From Pseudoxanthomonas sp. (GTDB lineage: Bacteria; Pseudomonadota; Gammaproteobacteria; Xanthomonadales; Xanthomonadaceae): a stretch of DNA of 64,000 nucleotides. Positions 15,771-26,226 of the stretch are shown here, in pieces. A program made the translations under genes and the position numbers. How positions within the stretch are numbered: the first letter of the stretch is position 1; the number at the start of each line of letters is the position of its first letter. A model generated the notes under the pieces. It saw only the letters and a program-made list of their open reading frames with translations, had not been told where the DNA came from and ran no database searches. The stretch lies in the NCBI RefSeq assembly GCF_035999195.1, contig NZ_DASYGY010000004.1:558001-622000 (forward strand), given 5' to 3'.

Positions 15771-18524
15771 ATGATCAACAACCTGCTCACCCGTGTCTTC
15801 GGCAGCCGCAACGAGCGCCTGCTCAAGCAGCTGCACCGCACCGTCGACAAGATCAACGCACTGGAAGCGGAGCTGCAGAAGCTCACCGACGAGCAGCTGA
15901 AGGCGAAGACGCCGGAGTTCCAGCAGCGCATCGCGGGCGGGGAATCGCTCGACAAGATCCTGCCCGAAGCCTTCGCGGTCTGCCGCGAGGCCAGCCGCCG
16001 CGTGCTGGGCATGCGCCATTACGACGTGCAGCTGATCGGCGGCATGGTGCTGCACCTGGGCAAGATCGCCGAAATGCGCACCGGCGAAGGCAAGACGCTG
16101 GTCGCCACGCTGCCGACCTACCTCAACGCGCTGGAAGGCAAGGGCGTGCATGTCGTCACCGTGAACGACTACCTGGCCCGCCGCGACTCGGCCTGGATGG
16201 GCCGCCTGTACAACTGGCTGGGCCTGAGCGTGGGCGTGGTGTATCCCGGCATGCCGCACGGCGACAAGAGCGCCGCCTATGCTGCCGACATCACCTACGG
16301 CACCAACAACGAATTCGGCTTCGACTACCTGCGCGACAACATGGCGATGTCGCGCGCCGACCGCTTCCAGCGCGGCCTTCACTACGCCATCGTCGACGAG
16401 GTCGACTCCATCCTGATCGACGAGGCCCGCACGCCGCTGATCATTTCCGGCCCGGCCGACGAATCGCCGGAGCTGTACATCCGCGTCAACCGCATCGTGC
16501 CTCAGCTGATCAAGCAGGAGAACGAGGAAGGCGAGGGCGACTACTGGGTCGACGAGAAGGGCAAGCAGGTGCACCTGTCCGAGGCGGGCATGGAGCATGC
16601 CGAGGAGCTGCTGCTGCAGGCGGGCATCATCAGCGAGGAAGAGCCGCTGTACGGTGCCAACAACCTGTCGGTCGTGCATCACCTCAACGCCGCGCTGCGC
16701 GCGCATGCCATCTACCAGCGCGACGTCGATTACATCGTGCGCGACGGCGAAGTGGTCATCGTCGACGAATTCACCGGCCGCACGCTGACCGGCCGCCGCT
16801 GGTCCGACGGCCTGCACCAGGCGGTCGAGGCGAAGGAGGGCGTGCCGGTCCAGCGCGAGAACCAGACGCTGGCCAGCGTGACGTTCCAGAACCTGTTCCG
16901 CATGTACAACAAGCTGTCCGGCATGACCGGCACGGCCGATACCGAAGCCTTCGAGTTCCAGAGCATCTACGGCCTGGAAGTCATCGTCATCCCGACCAAC
17001 CGCCCCACGGTGCGCAAGGATTCGCCGGACCAGGTGTTCCTCAACCGCCAGGGCAAGTTCAAGGCGGTGCTGGCCGACATCCAGGACTGCTACCAGCGCG
17101 GCCAGCCCGTCCTGGTGGGTACCACCTCGATCGAGACGTCGGAAATGCTGTCCGACTTCCTCACCAAGGCCGGCGTGCCGCACGAGGTGCTCAACGCCAA
17201 GCAGCACGAGCGCGAGGCGCACATCGTCGCGCAGGCGGGCCGTCCGGGTGCGATCACCATCGCCACCAACATGGCCGGCCGCGGTACCGACATCGTGCTG
17301 GGCGGCTCGCTGGAAGCCGAGTACGAAGCACTGGGCGAGGATGCCGACGACGCGGCGCGTGCCGCCGTCAAGGCCGAGTGGCAGAAGCGCCATGACGCGG
17401 TGAAGGCCGCCGGCGGCCTGCACATCGTCGGCACCGAACGCCACGAATCGCGCCGCATCGACAACCAGCTGCGCGGCCGTTCGGGCCGCCAGGGCGATCC
17501 GGGTTCGTCCCGCTTCTACCTGTCGCTGGAAGACAACCTGATGCGCATCTTCGCCTCGGACTGGGTCCAGAAGGCGATGAAGCTGATCGGCATGAAGGAA
17601 GACGACGTCATCGAGGACAAGCTGGTCAGCCGGCAGATCGAGAAGGCCCAGCGCAAGGTCGAGGCGCACAACTTCGACATCCGCAAGAACCTGCTGGACT
17701 TCGACGACGTCAACAACGACCAGCGCAAGGTGATCTATGCCCAGCGCGACGAACTGCTCGACGCCGAGTCGGTGAAGGACAACATCGACGGTATCCGCGG
17801 CGACGTGGTGGCCGAAACCGTGGCCCGCTTCGTGCCGCCGAATTCGGTGGACGAGCAGTGGGACCTGCAGGGGCTGGAACGCGAACTCGGCGAGGAGATG
17901 GGCGTGGACCTGCCCGTGTCGCGCTGGCGCGAGGAGGCCGAGGAACTGGACGCCGAGACCATCGAGCGCCGCGTGCAGGAGGCGATGGACAAGCACTTCG
18001 CCGACAAGGAAGCGGTGATCGGCGACGAGACCATGCGGGCGCTGGAAAAGCACATCATGCTGACCGTGCTCGACAAGAACTGGAAGGAGCACCTGGCGCG
18101 CATGGACTACCTGCGCCAGGGCATCCACCTGCGCGGCTACGCGCAGAAGCAGCCCAAGCAGGAGTACAAGAAGGAAGCCTTCGAGCTGTTCTCCAGCATG
18201 CTGGAGCGGGTGAAGAGCGAGGTGGTGACGCTGCTGTCGCGCGTGCGCATCCGCAGCGAGGAGGAAGTCGCCGCGCTGGAAGCGCAGGAGCGCGCGATGG
18301 CCGAGGCGCAGGCGCGGCAGATGCAGTTCCAGCACCAGGATGCCGGCGGCTACGGCGCCGACGAGGAAGCCGAAGAGGCGCAGCGCCTCGCCGCGGCGCA
18401 GGGCGGCTACGTGCAGTCCGGCCCGATGCCGGCGCACCGCGACGCGCCCAAGGTCGGCCGCAACGATCCCTGCCCCTGCGGCAGCGGCAAGAAGTTCAAG
18501 CACTGCCACGGCCAGCTGGCCTGA
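15771..18524 (+). CDS. secA: Protein translocase motor SecA
   Basis: SecA drives preprotein export through SecYEG. The 917-residue ATPase has Walker A MRTGEGKTLVA near 102-112, Walker B/DEAD region DEVDSILIDEART near 209, and the second nucleotide-binding fold with HESRRIDNQLRGRSGRQGDPG. The C terminus ends in the zinc-binding SecB/phospholipid motif DPCPCGSGKKFKHCHG. The ATG at 15771 gives MINNLLTRVFGSRNERLLK, typical of SecA; an upstream in-frame ATG at 15699 is inside the leader hairpin. A terminator follows the stop. Confidence 0.98.
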   Translation: MINNLLTRVFGSRNERLLKQLHRTVDKINALEAELQKLTDEQLKAKTPEFQQRIAGGESLDKILPEAFAVCREASRRVLGMRHYDVQLIGGMVLHLGKIAEMRTGEGKTLVATLPTYLNALEGKGVHVVTVNDYLARRDSAWMGRLYNWLGLSVGVVYPGMPHGDKSAAYAADITYGTNNEFGFDYLRDNMAMSRADRFQRGLHYAIVDEVDSILIDEARTPLIISGPADESPELYIRVNRIVPQLIKQENEEGEGDYWVDEKGKQVHLSEAGMEHAEELLLQAGIISEEEPLYGANNLSVVHHLNAALRAHAIYQRDVDYIVRDGEVVIVDEFTGRTLTGRRWSDGLHQAVEAKEGVPVQRENQTLASVTFQNLFRMYNKLSGMTGTADTEAFEFQSIYGLEVIVIPTNRPTVRKDSPDQVFLNRQGKFKAVLADIQDCYQRGQPVLVGTTSIETSEMLSDFLTKAGVPHEVLNAKQHEREAHIVAQAGRPGAITIATNMAGRGTDIVLGGSLEAEYEALGEDADDAARAAVKAEWQKRHDAVKAAGGLHIVGTERHESRRIDNQLRGRSGRQGDPGSSRFYLSLEDNLMRIFASDWVQKAMKLIGMKEDDVIEDKLVSRQIEKAQRKVEAHNFDIRKNLLDFDDVNNDQRKVIYAQRDELLDAESVKDNIDGIRGDVVAETVARFVPPNSVDEQWDLQGLERELGEEMGVDLPVSRWREEAEELDAETIERRVQEAMDKHFADKEAVIGDETMRALEKHIMLTVLDKNWKEHLARMDYLRQGIHLRGYAQKQPKQEYKKEAFELFSSMLERVKSEVVTLLSRVRIRSEEEVAALEAQERAMAEAQARQMQFQHQDAGGYGADEEAEEAQRLAAAQGGYVQSGPMPAHRDAPKVGRNDPCPCGSGKKFKHCHGQLA

Positions 18525-18549
18525 CCTACTGCCGTCACCGCTGACCGGA

Positions 18550-18576
18550 GAAGCCGCGCACCGCGCGGCTTCTTCG
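18550..18576 (+). terminator. Intrinsic terminator of secA
   Basis: GAAGCCGCGC (18550-18559) and GCGCGGCTTC (18563-18572) form a perfect 10-pair stem with a 3-base loop, followed by TTCGTT. It lies 25 bases after the secA stop and before the Nudix gene. Confidence 0.8.
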
Positions 18577-18640
18577 TTGCGTTCCCGGAAAGCGTCAGGA
18601 CTATTTGCGTCTACCGACCGGTTCCCGGCAAGCTTCCTTC

Positions 18641-19591
18641 ATGTCCCTTCCGTTGCGCTCCATCCATGTCATGGCCGCCGTCATCACCGACGCGCGCGGC
18701 CGCATCCTGCTCGCCCGCCGCACCGAAGGGCGCGACCTGGCCGGACGCTGGGAGTTTCCCGGCGGCAAGCAGGAGCCGGGGGAAGCCCGCGAGGATGCGC
18801 TGGTGCGCGAACTGCGCGAGGAGCTCGGCATCGAGGCCCGCGTGGGCGGGCACCTCATCAGCGTGCCGCAGCAGTACCCGGACAAGCGGCTGTGCCTGGA
18901 GGTTCGGCACCTGGCCGGCTGGACCGGAACGCCGCGCGGGCACGAAGGCCAGGCGCTGGCCTGGGTCGCGCCCGACAAGCTGACGCGCTACGACATGCCG
19001 CCGGCGGACCGTCCGGTGGTGGCGGCGCTGTTGCAGCCGGATCGCTACCTGGTCACGCCGGAACCCGAGGACCCCGCGCGCTGGCTGGCATCGCTGGAGC
19101 AGGCGTTGTCGCAGGGCATCCGCCGGGTGCAGGTGCGCGCACGCAGCGTGTCGGGCGACGCGTGGCGATCGCTCGCGACGGCGGCGGTCGCCCGCTGCCG
19201 CGCGGCCGATGCGGAGGTGCTGCTCAATGGCGACATCGCCCTCGCCCAGCACCTGCAGGTGGGCGTGCATCTGCGCGCCGCGCAGCTCGTCGGACTGCAG
19301 GCCCGCCCGCTGCCCGAAGGGCTGCCCGTGGCCGCGTCCTGCCACACGGCGGCCGAGCTGCAGCAGGCGGAAGCCTTGGGTTGCGACTTCGCGGTGGTGG
19401 GCAGCGTCCTTCCCACCGTCAGCCACCCTGACGGCGAGCCGCTGGGATGGCCCGGCTTCGCCTCGCTGCGCGAAGGGGTGTCGCTGCCGATCTACGCGAT
19501 CGGCGGCATGACGGTCGATCATGTCGCCGATGCGCGCCGGCATGGCGCGCAGGGGATCGCCGCGATCCGGGGTTTGTGGCCGGCGACGTAA
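18641..19591 (+). CDS. Nudix hydrolase (MutT-like) fused to a ThiE/TenI-like domain
   Basis: The first 130 residues form a MutT-type Nudix domain with an intact Nudix box (GKQEPGEAREDALVRELREE, then LGI), expected to hydrolyse oxidised nucleotides such as 8-oxo-dGTP. Residues from about 140 to 310 resemble the TIM barrel of thiamine phosphate synthase or TenI (VVGSVLPTVSHPDG, LPIYAIGGMT). This fusion beside secA or coaE is known in Pseudomonas and Xanthomonas relatives; the role of the ThiE-like half is not established. The ATG at 18641 was chosen because the Nudix strand starts 8-10 residues later; no strong ribosome binding site decides between it and a nearby ATG. Confidence 0.85.
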   Translation: MSLPLRSIHVMAAVITDARGRILLARRTEGRDLAGRWEFPGGKQEPGEAREDALVRELREELGIEARVGGHLISVPQQYPDKRLCLEVRHLAGWTGTPRGHEGQALAWVAPDKLTRYDMPPADRPVVAALLQPDRYLVTPEPEDPARWLASLEQALSQGIRRVQVRARSVSGDAWRSLATAAVARCRAADAEVLLNGDIALAQHLQVGVHLRAAQLVGLQARPLPEGLPVAASCHTAAELQQAEALGCDFAVVGSVLPTVSHPDGEPLGWPGFASLREGVSLPIYAIGGMTVDHVADARRHGAQGIAAIRGLWPAT

Positions 19592-19594
19592 CGT

Positions 19595-19696
19595 ATCGTG
19601 GGCATGGCCCGCTCCCACAAAGCGACGTGCTCTGTAGGAGCGCCCTTGGGCGCGATGCTTTGCTGTCCGGCCTGGAAGAGCATCGCGGCATGTCCC
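19595..19696. repeat. REP palindromes upstream of the RAYT gene
   Basis: There are three units of the GTAG REP family: a reverse GTAGGAGCGGGCC-type unit at 19595-19619 (with GTGG for GTAG), a forward GTAGGAGCGCCC/GGGCGCGATGC unit at 19633-19658, and a truncated reverse unit at 19679-19696. Inverted pairing of adjacent units is typical of bacterial REP doublets. More copies follow at 20264-20427 and 41641-41747. Confidence 0.85.
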
Positions 19697-19769
19697 CCTC
19701 CGGCCTCTGACGGTTAGGCGCGGCGATGCCTGATGTGCATGTCGAACGCAAACCAGCAAGTTGGCTCGC

Positions 19770-20267
19770 ATGCCCCGTCCCGTTTTCCCGCATGCAGGTC
19801 ATGCGGCGCTCCGGCGCCATCGCCTCCATCTCCCAGGTCATGTGTACCTGGTGACTGCGACCACCATTGGGCGCCAACCCTTCTTCAAGGAATTCGCACC
19901 CGCTTGCAGGGCCGCGCGCTGCCATCTCGACCCTGACGTCTACCGCGAATCGCGGCTGCTGGCGTGGGTGTTGATGCCGGACCACGGACATTGGTTGGTC
20001 CAGGTTGGCGACGGCGATCATCTTGCGTCGATCATGAACCGGATCAAGTCCGCCACAGCGCGCGCCTATAACGGAGATGCGGGGCGTACCGGTGCGCTCT
20101 GGGCACGGGCATATCACGAGCGCTTGTTGCGTGGGGAAAGTGACGTGAGGGCTGCGGCGCGTTACCTGGTCGCAAATCCCGTCAGGGCAGGGTGGGTGAA
20201 ACGCGTGGGCGACTACCCGTTCTGGGACGCCGTGTGGATCGCGGACCGCATTCCGAAGGCGTTGTAG
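19770..20267 (+). CDS. REP-associated tyrosine transposase (RAYT, Y1 family)
   Basis: The 165-residue protein belongs to the IS200-like Y1 transposase family associated with REP sequences. It has the metal-binding HxH motif in MPDHGHW (His72, His74) and a candidate nucleophile Tyr132 in AARYLVANPVRAG. RAYTs are thought to mobilise REP palindromes by single-strand cleavage near the GTAG tetranucleotide. REP units flank the gene on both sides, and its TAG stop lies inside the GTAG of the downstream unit. An in-frame TTG at 19761 would add three residues; the ATG is preferred. All family motifs look intact, so it may be active. Confidence 0.9.
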   Translation: MPRPVFPHAGHAALRRHRLHLPGHVYLVTATTIGRQPFFKEFAPACRAARCHLDPDVYRESRLLAWVLMPDHGHWLVQVGDGDHLASIMNRIKSATARAYNGDAGRTGALWARAYHERLLRGESDVRAAARYLVANPVRAGWVKRVGDYPFWDAVWIADRIPKAL

Positions 20268-20427
20268 GAGCGCCCCTGGGCGCGATGCGTTCCGGTGCGT
20301 GTTCCAAGAGCATTGCGGGCATGGCCCGCTCCTACAAAGCGGCGCGACGTGCTCTGTAGGAGCGCCCTTGGGCGCGATGCTGTGCTGTCCGGCCTGGAAG
20401 AGCATCGCGGGCATGGCCCGCGCCTAC
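20264..20427. repeat. Four REP palindromes between the RAYT gene and coaE
   Basis: Units alternate in orientation: forward GTAGGAGCGCCC type at 20264-20288 and 20356-20380, reverse GTAGGAGCGGGCC type at 20310-20335 and 20402-20427. The two types differ in the inner stem (GCGCCC..GGGCGC against GCGGGCC..GGCCCGC). The outer units supply the TAG stops of both flanking convergent genes, the RAYT gene on + and coaE on -. Confidence 0.88.
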
Positions 20428-21071
20428 AGGGGGCGATTGTTCGCCATGGAATGCGTGTTTCCGGCTTCCGCCAGCGCCAGATAGCGCCGATGCAGGTCGC
20501 CCGCCGCGCGCTGCAGGTGGGCGATGTCGCCGTCGTTGACCACGATGTCGTCGGCAAGCGCCAGGCGCACCGCGCGCGAGGCCTGGGCGGCCATCATCTT
20601 TTCCGCCAGGACTGCGTCGATGCCGTCGCGCTGCATCAGCCGCCGCTTCTGCACCTCGGTCGGCGTGTCGACCACCAGGATACGGTGCAGCCACGGGTAG
20701 GCCGCGCGCCCGCCGCCTTCGGCCAGCAGCGGGACCGTCGCGATGGCGTAGGGGCTGGTGGCCTGCCGGCAGATCTGTTCCAGGCGCCGACGTATGGCGG
20801 GGTGCAGGATCGCTTCCAGCGCGCGCCGTTCCGCGTCGTGACCGAACACGCGCACGCGCAGGGCCGCGCGGTCGAGCTGGCCGTCGGCCTGCAGCACCTC
20901 ATTGCCGAAGCGTTCCACCACGGCCGCCAGCGCGGGGGTACCCGGCTGGACCACCTCGCGCGCCAGCAGGTCGGCGTCGGCCACGACGATGCCGTGCGCG
21001 GCGAATGCCTTCTCCAGTGCGCTCTTGCCCGAGGCGATGCCGCCGGTCAGTCCGATGAAGTACTCGCTCAT
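20424..21071 (-). CDS. coaE: Dephospho-CoA kinase CoaE
   Basis: CoaE phosphorylates dephospho-CoA, the last step of CoA synthesis. The 215-residue protein has the P-loop GLTGGIASGKS at about 7-17, the DADLLAREVV motif near 32, and the CoA-domain segment RVRVFGHDAERRALEAILHP. Its stop codon (reverse complement of 20424-20426) falls inside a REP unit, so the last few residues (NNRPL) may derive from repeat-adjacent sequence. The neighbour pilD follows the usual Pseudomonas and Xanthomonas order. Confidence 0.95.
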   Translation of the reverse strand: MSEYFIGLTGGIASGKSALEKAFAAHGIVVADADLLAREVVQPGTPALAAVVERFGNEVLQADGQLDRAALRVRVFGHDAERRALEAILHPAIRRRLEQICRQATSPYAIATVPLLAEGGGRAAYPWLHRILVVDTPTEVQKRRLMQRDGIDAVLAEKMMAAQASRAVRLALADDIVVNDGDIAHLQRAAGDLHRRYLALAEAGNTHSMANNRPL

Positions 21072-21116
21072 GGGCCGATTATGGGACAGGGCGCCGCACG
21101 CGCACCCGCGCGCGGA

Positions 21117-21980
21117 TCACTTCAGCCCGGCGAACCGCAGATAGGCGTCGACGATCTGCTGGCCCCAGAAGAAGACGATCCAGCCGGCGATCGCCAGATA
21201 GGGGCCGAACGGGATGGGCGTGGCGCGGTCGCGACCCTTGATGGCCAGCCAGACCGAGCCGACCACGGCGCCGACCAGCGAGGAGATCAGGATGATCGGC
21301 AGCACGCCGCTCAGGCCGACCCAGGCGCCGAGCGCGGCCAGCAGCTTGAAGTCGCCGCGCCCCATGCCTTCCTTGCCGGTGACCTGCTTGAACAGCCACC
21401 ACACCAGCCACAGCGACACATAGCCGGCGATGGCGCCCAGCAGCGCGGGCTTGGCCGGCATGTAGAGATTGTCCAGGCTGCCGATCAGGCCCAGCCACAT
21501 CAGCGGCAGGGTCAGCTGGTCGGGCAGCAGCCGGGTGCGCAGGTCGATCCCGCTCAGCGCCACCAGATAACAGCTCAGCAGCGCCGCGCCGAAGCCCTGC
21601 CAGCCGAAGCCGAACCGCCACACCGACGCCACCGCCAGCAGGGCGGTCAGCAGTTCGACGATCGGGTATTGCGGCGAGATGGGCGCCTTGCAGTGCCGGC
21701 ACTTGCCGCGCAGGGCCAGCCAGCTGAACAGCGGGATGTTCTCGTACCACGACAGCGCGGTCTTGCAGTGCGGGCAGTGCGAGCGCTCCACCACGATCCC
21801 CGGTGGCGGTGGATCGTAGATCTCCGGCTCCTCCAGCACCTCGCGGGCGTCGCGCTTCCACTCCCACTCCAGCCGCCGCGGCAGCCGCAGGATGACCACG
21901 TTGAGGAAGCTGCCCACCAGCAGGCCAAGGCCCGCCACCACCGGATACCCCAGTTCGGGGTGCTGATCGAGGAATGCCAC
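21117..21980 (-). CDS. pilD: Type IV prepilin peptidase/N-methylase PilD
   Basis: PilD is the inner-membrane aspartic protease that cleaves prepilin leader peptides and N-methylates the new Phe. The 287 residues have the two-pair zinc motif (Cys69, Cys72, Cys94, Cys97), Asp146 in SGIDLRTRLLPD and Asp210 in GMGRGDFK, the expected catalytic pair, and about seven membrane helices. The start codon is GTG. Three bases separate it from pilC, so the two are co-transcribed. Its substrates here include the two pilins at 35066 and 39358. Confidence 0.96.
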   Translation of the reverse strand: MAFLDQHPELGYPVVAGLGLLVGSFLNVVILRLPRRLEWEWKRDAREVLEEPEIYDPPPPGIVVERSHCPHCKTALSWYENIPLFSWLALRGKCRHCKAPISPQYPIVELLTALLAVASVWRFGFGWQGFGAALLSCYLVALSGIDLRTRLLPDQLTLPLMWLGLIGSLDNLYMPAKPALLGAIAGYVSLWLVWWLFKQVTGKEGMGRGDFKLLAALGAWVGLSGVLPIILISSLVGAVVGSVWLAIKGRDRATPIPFGPYLAIAGWIVFFWGQQIVDAYLRFAGLK

Positions 21981-21983
21981 TAC

Positions 21984-23246
21984 TTAACCGGCGACCGTCG
22001 CCGCGACCTTGAAGATCGGCAGGTACAGCGCCACCACCAGGCCGCCCACCAGCACGCCGATGATGACCATGATGAAGGGCTCGATCAGGCTCGACAGCGC
22101 ATCCACCGCGTTGTTGACCTCCTGCTCGTAGTACTCGGCCACCTTGAACAGCATGTTGTCCAGCGCGCCGGCTTCCTCGCCGATGGCGGTCATCTGCACC
22201 ACCATGTGCGGGAACTGCTGGGTCTGCTTCATGGCCATGTTCAACGGATAGCCCACCGACACGTCGTCGCGCATGCGATGGACGGCCTTCTCGTACACGG
22301 TGTTGCCGGTCGCGCCGGCCACGGTTTCAAGCGCCTCGACCAGCGGCACGCCGGCCTTGAACGTCACCGCGGTGGTGCGGGCGAAGCGCGCAATCGAGGA
22401 GTTGTGCATGATCTGGCCGATCACCGGCACTTTGAGGATCAACCTGTCGACCGCGTGCTGGAACGCCGGCGACCGCTTGAACATGTACATGCCCAGGAAG
22501 CCGGCGCCCACCACCAGCGCCAGGATCAGCCACCACCAGCTGACCATGAACCGCGACATCCCGATGACCATCTGGGTGAAGTAGGGCAGCTCGGTGCCGA
22601 ATGTCGCGAACGTCTCCTCGAAGGTGGGTACCACGAAGATCAGGATCACCGCGCAGACCAGGATCGCCACGGCGATGACGGCGGTGGGGTAGAACAGCGC
22701 CTTCTTGATCTTGCCCTTCAGCGCCTCCAGGTTTTCCTTGTAGCTGGCGATGGTTTCCAGCACGGTTTCCAGCACACCGGCCGACTCGCCCGCGCGCACC
22801 AGGTTCCGGTACAGCTCGTCGAACTGCACCGGGTGCTTGCTGATCGCCTCGTAGAGCGACGAGCCGCCTTCGATGTCGAAGCGGATCTGCTGCACCATCT
22901 TGCCCATGCGGGGGTTCTTCTGGCCGCCCTCGATGATCTCCAGCGACGTCACCATCGGCACGCCGGACTTCATCATCGTGGCCAGCTGGCGGCTGAAGAA
23001 GGCGACTTCCTTCGCGGAAATGGTCTTGCCCGCCGACCCGAACAGCGGCTTGGGCTTCACCTTCACCACGCTGGGCGTGATGCCCTGCTTGCGCAGCTCG
23101 GCACGCAGGAAGTTGGCGTTCTTCGACGCCTGCTCACCCTTCATCTTGACGCCGCGCTTGTCGGTGCCCTCCCAGACGAACAGGTTGAGCGGATTCTCGC
23201 GCGCGGGCGCGGATGTAGTCTTCGCAGCGGAACGGGTCACGGCCAT
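21984..23246 (-). CDS. pilC: Type IV pilus inner-membrane platform protein PilC
   Basis: PilC is the polytopic platform that couples the PilB and PilT motors to pilus assembly. The 420-residue protein has two T2SSF domains; the second contains GAGLGxxGT-like and VxMTAIGEEAGALDNML segments. Three to four membrane segments sit near 185-210, 235-255 and 390-410. It is tightly linked to pilD downstream; upstream, 176 bases separate it from pilB, including a large hairpin (23381-23412). Confidence 0.96.
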   Translation of the reverse strand: MAVTRSAAKTTSAPARENPLNLFVWEGTDKRGVKMKGEQASKNANFLRAELRKQGITPSVVKVKPKPLFGSAGKTISAKEVAFFSRQLATMMKSGVPMVTSLEIIEGGQKNPRMGKMVQQIRFDIEGGSSLYEAISKHPVQFDELYRNLVRAGESAGVLETVLETIASYKENLEALKGKIKKALFYPTAVIAVAILVCAVILIFVVPTFEETFATFGTELPYFTQMVIGMSRFMVSWWWLILALVVGAGFLGMYMFKRSPAFQHAVDRLILKVPVIGQIMHNSSIARFARTTAVTFKAGVPLVEALETVAGATGNTVYEKAVHRMRDDVSVGYPLNMAMKQTQQFPHMVVQMTAIGEEAGALDNMLFKVAEYYEQEVNNAVDALSSLIEPFIMVIIGVLVGGLVVALYLPIFKVAATVAG

Positions 23247-23380
23247 CGGTAGTCCCCTGTCCGGATTTCCCCACCCGGACTGTCAATGCCGCATGGTAGC
23301 CGGTAATCGGCCCAATGGAAGCGCCGCGCCTGTGACGGGGGCCGGGTTTCGGTGACGTGACCGGTAAACGGGGGCGATGA

Positions 23381-23412
23381 GCCGCCCGCAGCGGTCACCG
23401 CTGGCGGGCGGC
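23381..23412 (-). other. Large hairpin between pilB and pilC
   Basis: GCCGCCCGCAGCGG (23381-23394) pairs with CCGCTGGCGGGCGGC (23398-23412) with one bulged base and a 3-base loop, 11 bases after the pilB stop. No T run follows on the minus strand. It could stabilise the pilB message end or set the pilB to pilC ratio; partial termination is possible. Confidence 0.55.
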
Positions 23413-23422
23413 CGGCCCTGGA

Positions 23423-25156
<1,734 letters not shown>

Positions 25157-25192
25157 GGGGACATCCAAGCGAACAAGTTTTGCCACATTAAA

Positions 25193-25206
25193 GCAGGAAC
25201 CGTGCC
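25193..25206 (-). promoter_or_regulatory. Sigma-54 promoter of pilB
   Basis: On the minus strand the site reads GGCACGGTTCCTGC, with GG and GC exactly 10 bases apart, close to the consensus TGGCACG-N4-TTGC. Predicted start is about 25181, leaving a 25-base leader to the ATG at 25156. PilR, a sigma-54 activator, is encoded at 40140-41540. Confidence 0.8.
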
Positions 25207-25301
25207 TAACCGCAGGATGGGCGAGGAGCGCTGCACTACCCGCTACGAGCTCTTTCTTGGGGTCGAGCTTCCGGCTAACCTAGTCCGAAAGGGGACCAAA
25301 C

Positions 25302-26147
25302 ATGACCATTTCCGTCATCCTGCCCGCCAGGAACGAGGCCGGTGGCCTGGATCGGACCTTGCCCGTGCTGAGGGCCTGCATGCCCGGTGCCGAGATCATC
25401 GTGGTGGACGACGGTTCGACGGACGCCACGGCGGCGATCGCGTCCGGGCACGGCGCGATCGTGTTGTCCTCACCCTACTCAATGGGCAACGGCGCGGCCA
25501 TCAAGCGCGGCGCGCGCGCGGCGAAAGGCGACATCCTCGTCTTCATGGATGCGGACGGGCAGCACGATCCGGCCTGCATCGCCGCTCTGCTAGCCAAGCT
25601 GGACAATGGCTACGACATGGTGGTCGGTGCGCGCGACTGGTCGGGACAGGCCGGCGTACACCGGGGGGCGGCGAACGCGTTCTACAACTGGCTCGCCAGT
25701 CGGATGACGGGGTTCGACGTCAAGGACCTGACATCGGGATTCCGCGTGGTGCGCGCCGACAAGTTCAGGGAGTTCATCCACCTGCTGCCCAATGGCTTCA
25801 GTTACCCGACCACCAGCACCATGGCGTTCTTCCGTAGCGCCTACTCGGTGGCCTACATGCCAATTCCGGTGGCCAAGCGCTTGGGCAAGAGCCATATCCG
25901 CCCACTCAAGGATGGCATCCGGTTCCTGTTGATAATTTTCAAGATTGCCACGCTTTACGCGCCGTTGAAGTTGTTCGTGCCGGTATCTGGCGTCTTCTTC
26001 TTGACCGGTCTTTGTTGGTATGGCTACACATTCGTTACCAGGCATCAGTTCACCAACATGAGCATGCTGCTGTTCAGCGCCTCGGTAATCGTGTTCCTGA
26101 TCGGGCTGGTGTCGGAGCAAATCACGTCGTTGATTTATCGACAGTAG
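25302..26147 (+). CDS. GT2 glycosyltransferase, polyprenyl-phosphate sugar transferase-like
   Basis: The 281-residue protein starts with a GT-A fold of the DPM1/polyprenyl-phosphate type: VILPARNEA, DDGSTDAT near 37-44 and the metal-binding DADGQHDP near 87. Two membrane helices at the C terminus (about 220-245 and 250-272) are typical of enzymes that load a sugar onto undecaprenyl phosphate. A good ribosome binding site (AAAGGGGACC) precedes the ATG. It opens a four-gene + strand run and faces away from pilB, leaving a 145-base divergent promoter region. The donor sugar cannot be told. Confidence 0.8.
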   Translation: MTISVILPARNEAGGLDRTLPVLRACMPGAEIIVVDDGSTDATAAIASGHGAIVLSSPYSMGNGAAIKRGARAAKGDILVFMDADGQHDPACIAALLAKLDNGYDMVVGARDWSGQAGVHRGAANAFYNWLASRMTGFDVKDLTSGFRVVRADKFREFIHLLPNGFSYPTTSTMAFFRSAYSVAYMPIPVAKRLGKSHIRPLKDGIRFLLIIFKIATLYAPLKLFVPVSGVFFLTGLCWYGYTFVTRHQFTNMSMLLFSASVIVFLIGLVSEQITSLIYRQ

Positions 26148-26226
26148 GAATAACGTCAGCCATAAGAATCAAAGGTCGCGACCATACTTGTCTGATGGGC
26201 GAGCCTAGATCTCTCGTCGTAAGTAG

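Noticed and set aside
20295..23252. Long + strand open frame opposite coaE, pilD and pilC
   Set aside because: The minus-strand genes carry clear motifs. The + frame begins in REP repeats and has a biased His/Gln/Arg composition, so it is a shadow.
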